Shown: positions 18,901 through 20,511 of the stretch, piece after piece
Layout: each line of letters starts with the position of its first letter
Position numbering within the stretch: position 1 is the first letter of the stretch
Position numbers and translations under genes: made by a program
From: Carex sylvatica
Lineage: Eukaryota > Streptophyta > Magnoliopsida > Poales > Cyperaceae
Reading direction: 5' to 3'
Assembly (NCBI GenBank): GCA_964058845.1
Contig: CAXKVR010000555.1
Span: 1-20,511, forward strand
DNA length: 20,511 bases
The notes under the pieces: generated by a model
Databases searched by the model: none
Seen by the model: only the letters and a program-made list of their open reading frames with translations
What the model was told of the DNA's origin: nothing

Positions 18901-19916
18901 AACACAATTGAGGTAAATTCAATATTTGTTGAACAGGGAGGACAAATTAGTTTTCAAATAGATATAAAAATTTAGAGGCGCATACACATCAAAATGAGGT
19001 GGCCCACTTCTAAATTGAGATATAGCTAAGAGTGATTCTATAGTACTATGCATAGCACGGATGGATCGGTACTACGGATCAATATTTTTGTTTTGAAAAT
19101 CCTAACAGCCAATCCGAACCATTCAACACAATTTTCATATGAATATGTACTTGCAGATCGAATTTTATATTTTTTAGAATATTTTTACTATTTTTTTAGA
19201 TAGGTAGAAAATCACTTGATCTGAAAATTCTAGACCATCCAAAAACATTGATTTTCTATCCATCTTAAAAAAATAGTAAAAAAATTCTAAAGAAAGAGAA
19301 ATTTGGTTTGCAAGTATATATCGTTCTAATTAGTTGAGTGCCTAATTAATTTAATTTTTGTCTGTTGGTATTGCTTGGAAAAGAGACAATTGTAATAGAT
19401 ATAAAGTTTTCATTAACTAATTGTTACATCTTCAGGTACTATACCTCATTCAAACTGAGCCAAAAGAGCGATGTTTTCAGCTTTGGAGTTGTTTTGCTCG
19501 AGATCATCACAGGCCAGTCGCCAATTATTTCTGGTTCACAAGGGGGGCATTTGGCGGAATGGGTGCGCCAAAGACTGTCCAGAGGAAATATTGATACCAT
19601 AGTAGACCCGAGAATTCATGGCCTATATGATGTAAACTCTGTTTGGAAGGTCATTGATCTTGCCTGTAAGTGCACTGAACAAACGTCTGCTCAAAGGCCG
19701 ACGATGAATGTAGTTGTCACAGAGCTTAGGGAAAGTCTAGATCTCGAGATCGCCACAGAGGAGACTGGTAGTGAAAGTACAACACATACATACTCCAGCA
19801 GCCAGAATAATTATTCCAGGAATAACAACTACATCAGTGATGTTAGTGACAATAGTATTCCAGAGATGGCCTACTTGGGTCACATGGCGCCGGCACCAAG
19901 ACCGGTTGCTAGATAA
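12853..19916 (+). CDS. Receptor-like Ser/Thr kinase, LRR-I (malectin-like) type, lacking an ectodomain
   Basis: Seven exons: 12853-12928, 14803-14913, 15614-15906, 16463-16589, 16668-16727, 18241-18430 and 19436-19916. All introns are GT-AG and all joins are in frame (1338 nt, 445 residues). Residues 1-20 look like a signal peptide. Only ~15 residues follow before a transmembrane helix (about 34-58) with a Cys/Arg-rich cytoplasmic flank. The kinase follows: [13 protein letters not shown] motif, P-loop GTGGFG (123-128), Lys144, Glu160, HRD 237-239, DFG 257-259, GTPGYLDPE to 286, then the C lobe and a Ser/Asn-rich tail. All catalytic residues are present (RD kinase), so an active plasma-membrane kinase is expected. 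Motifs are closest to LRR-I kinases, which normally carry about 500 extracellular residues. These were not found in intron 1. A shorter product from an in-frame ATG at 14787 is possible. Confidence 0.85.
13751..14596 (-). pseudogene. 5'-truncated LINE in intron 1 (zf-RVT domain, 3' UTR, poly-A)
   Basis: The minus-strand frame from 14596 encodes [25 protein letters not shown], the C-x2-C ... H-x4-C reverse-transcriptase zinc-binding domain. It continues in the same frame past TAG (about 14396-14398) to [16 protein letters not shown], past TAA (14273-14275), and ends near 14035. The remaining 3' part ends in a poly-A tract (T-rich on plus, about 13752-13766) preceded by AATGAAAATCGGTGAATATA. 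It is a dead 5'-truncated copy inserted antisense to the host gene. Target duplications were not recognised. Its 3' end resembles that of the smaller insertion in intron 5, so both belong to related LINEs. Confidence 0.85.
14803..14913 (+). CDS. Exon 2: transmembrane segment
   Basis: The acceptor is TTTTGTCAG and the donor is T|GTAAGT, phase 1. It encodes [15 protein letters not shown], then a Val/Leu/Ile helix ending [10 protein letters not shown], the stop-transfer signature of a single-pass receptor. Confidence 0.85.
14966..14983. repeat. (TA)n microsatellite in intron 2
   Basis: Nine TA units just downstream of exon 2. Likely length-polymorphic. Confidence 0.9.
14984..15613. other. Remainder of intron 2
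   Basis: No coding sequence. AGTTTGAATCCGGGC near 15011-15025 resembles a polymerase III B box, which could mark a tRNA-derived SINE relic, but no A box or poly-A tail was found. Confidence 0.3.
15614..15906 (+). CDS. Exon 3: juxtamembrane and kinase N lobe
   Basis: The acceptor is TATATGCAG and the donor GAG|GTAATT, phase 0. It encodes the juxtamembrane region, the P-loop [12 protein letters not shown], the ATP-anchoring Lys in IAVKM, and the start of helix C (KEFLAE). Confidence 0.9.
16463..16589 (+). CDS. Exon 4: helix C end to hinge
   Basis: The acceptor is CTATTTTTCAG and the donor G|GTACTT, phase 1. It encodes [19 protein letters not shown] and the hinge [18 protein letters not shown]. 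Confidence 0.9.
16668..16727 (+). CDS. Exon 5: 60-nt kinase exon
   Basis: The acceptor is TGAATGCAG and the donor G|GTACAC, phase 1. It encodes [19 protein letters not shown], the helix E region. It follows a 78-nt intron and precedes the transposon-filled intron 5. Confidence 0.85.
   Translation: MTHGFFLGNKGFELHMNLH
17124..17225 (+). repeat. Inverted repeat hairpin in intron 5, 34-bp arms
   Basis: TCATTCATGATCCGGACAGT continuing to GATTGAAGAA (17124-17157) is complementary to 17192-17225 over 34 bases with about four mismatches, and the loop is about 34 bases. It lies in the sense strand of the kinase transcript, directly left of the Mutator-like element. The fold is the size of a small plant miRNA precursor, but could equally be a tiny MITE. 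Confidence 0.7.
17237..17714. mobile_element. Mutator-like non-autonomous element in intron 5, 9-bp duplication
   Basis: Terminal inverted repeats of about 95 bp: left GAATTTTTTTTACAAACC, right (reverse complement) GATTTTTTTTTATAAACC. They continue through GATTTTAGCAAA, CATGATT, ACAAAAATCA and AACGAATTC blocks. The identical 9-mer GACAAATAG flanks it (17228-17236, 17715-17723). The interior carries reiterated CTGTTTC and CAGGGACAG words (about 17400-17590). The 80-109 codon frames across it are products of these repeats. No transposase. Confidence 0.88.
17756..18061 (-). mobile_element. 5'-truncated LINE 3' end with 17-bp target duplication
   Basis: The 17-mer TTGTCCCACTCATCTAT occurs at 17739-17755 and 18062-18078, bracketing a 306-bp insert. 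On the minus strand the insert ends in AATGAAATCGGTAGTATGTA and a poly-A of about 14 (T-run on plus from 17756). This is the structure left by target-primed reverse transcription. It has no coding content. The end sequence resembles that of the LINE in intron 1. Confidence 0.9.
18241..18430 (+). CDS. Exon 6: catalytic and activation loops
   Basis: The acceptor AATGAAG has a weak pyrimidine tract, but joining here restores the family-typical [11 protein letters not shown]. It encodes [18 protein letters not shown] and [10 protein letters not shown]. The donor is GA|GTAAAT, phase 2. Confidence 0.9.
18431..19137. other. Intron 6, left part
   Basis: AT-rich intron with no coding sequence. Two similar words (GATGTGGATCGAAC about 18627, GATGCCCATCGAACC about 18673) are noted without interpretation. 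Confidence 0.4.
19138..19325. mobile_element. MITE-like hairpin in intron 6
   Basis: The arms pair around a centre near 19231: TAGAAAATCA (19205-19214) with TGATTTTCTA (19249-19258). They continue outward through TACTATTTTTTTA/TAAAAAAATAGTA, TTTAGAAT/ATTCTAAA and TACTTGCA/TGCAAGTA. Arms are about 80 bp and imperfect. Target duplication and superfamily were not determined. Confidence 0.65.
19436..19916 (+). CDS. Exon 7: kinase C lobe and tail
   Basis: The acceptor is ATCTTCAG. It encodes [46 protein letters not shown] (the subdomain XI Arg), and a Ser/Thr/Asn-rich tail ending PRPVAR before TAA at 19914-19916. Confidence 0.9.
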
Positions 19917-19992
19917 ATTAACATCATCAGCAAGATCATTTGTGCCTCCATTTTTCTTCCTCTATATATAGTTTCCATAATCTATGTATAGT

Positions 19993-19998
19993 AATAAA
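19993..19998 (+). terminator. Polyadenylation signal of the kinase gene
   Basis: AATAAA 77 bases after the stop codon, followed by TG-rich sequence (TTTGATAGTGACATTTG). This gives a 3' UTR of about 100 bases. Confidence 0.6.
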
Positions 19999-20019
19999 GT
20001 ATATAATTGATTTGATAGT

Positions 20020-20511
20020 GACATTTGTAAGGTCATTTACTGATTGTGATATTTTTTCTGTTTACCTTATTTCAAAAAAAAATTGTGTGGTTGAAGTTCA
20101 GTTCGTATCTTCATTTGATGTGTAATTAATTTAACTAGTTAAATTATTGAGTAGGCATCATATTAAGTGTTGTTGTCACTAGGTATGTCCCAAATAGTAA
20201 ATGCTCAACGAAATCAGCTAAAAATTGTCATATTAAGCGTTCAATTGGCAGTCCATTAAATTTTGTTGGGAGCCGAGTTCAGTCCCTGTAATTTATTGGT
20301 TAATGCATCCAAACTACATGTGGCTGGAGAAGAGAAAAAATGATCCCAATAAAGTGGCCATCTAATTTCTAAATTGTATAGTAGTTAAACAAGGGATTAG
20401 ACCCTTTCTTATACGGTACTGTTCACTAAAATCAATTATGGTCATTAAAATGAAGTTAAACATTCATAACAATTGATTAATTAACTTTACTTTGACTAAA
20501 ACATCTCTAAA
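20020..20511. other. Downstream flank, nothing recognised
   Basis: AT-rich DNA with no supported gene. It holds a small palindrome TTAACTAGTTAA (about 20130-20141) and two CATATTAAG words. Confidence 0.4.

Overview
The window is nuclear DNA of a flowering plant. It is AT-rich, its one clear gene is split by GT-AG introns, and it is full of plant transposon types (Copia, Ty3/gypsy, LINE, CACTA, Mutator-like, Tourist-like MITE). The gene is a plant receptor-like kinase. I cannot name the species. No bacterial features, CRISPR array, rRNA or convincing tRNA gene was seen.

Left part (1-11.7 kb) is a transposon graveyard. In order: a Copia gag remnant cut by the window edge (minus strand); a ~1 kb foldback element with a perfect 9-bp target duplication; a small minus-strand gene-like unit with a PHD-type zinc finger, a TATA box and one in-frame stop; a CACTA terminus; the 3' end of a LINE; a 232-bp MITE with TTA duplications; a decayed gypsy-type gag (plus strand) running into a decayed gypsy pol fragment (minus strand); an 82-bp tandem array upstream of a TATA box in what is probably a Copia LTR; about 1.8 kb of unassigned AT-rich DNA; and a second foldback element.

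Right part (12.6-20.0 kb) is one plus-strand gene of seven exons. All six splice junctions keep the reading frame, giving a predicted protein of 445 residues: signal peptide, almost no ectodomain, one transmembrane segment, and a complete RD-type Ser/Thr kinase that reads like the LRR-I (malectin-like) receptor kinase subfamily. The usual malectin and LRR exons were not found. Its introns hold two LINE fragments, a Mutator-like element, a MITE-like hairpin and a further 34-bp-arm hairpin, yet every splice site and catalytic residue is intact. Two W-box motifs and a TATA box lie upstream and an AATAAA signal lies downstream.

The most interesting points are the ectodomain-less but apparently intact receptor kinase, the three foldback elements (two with exact 9-bp duplications), and the PHD-finger mini-gene.
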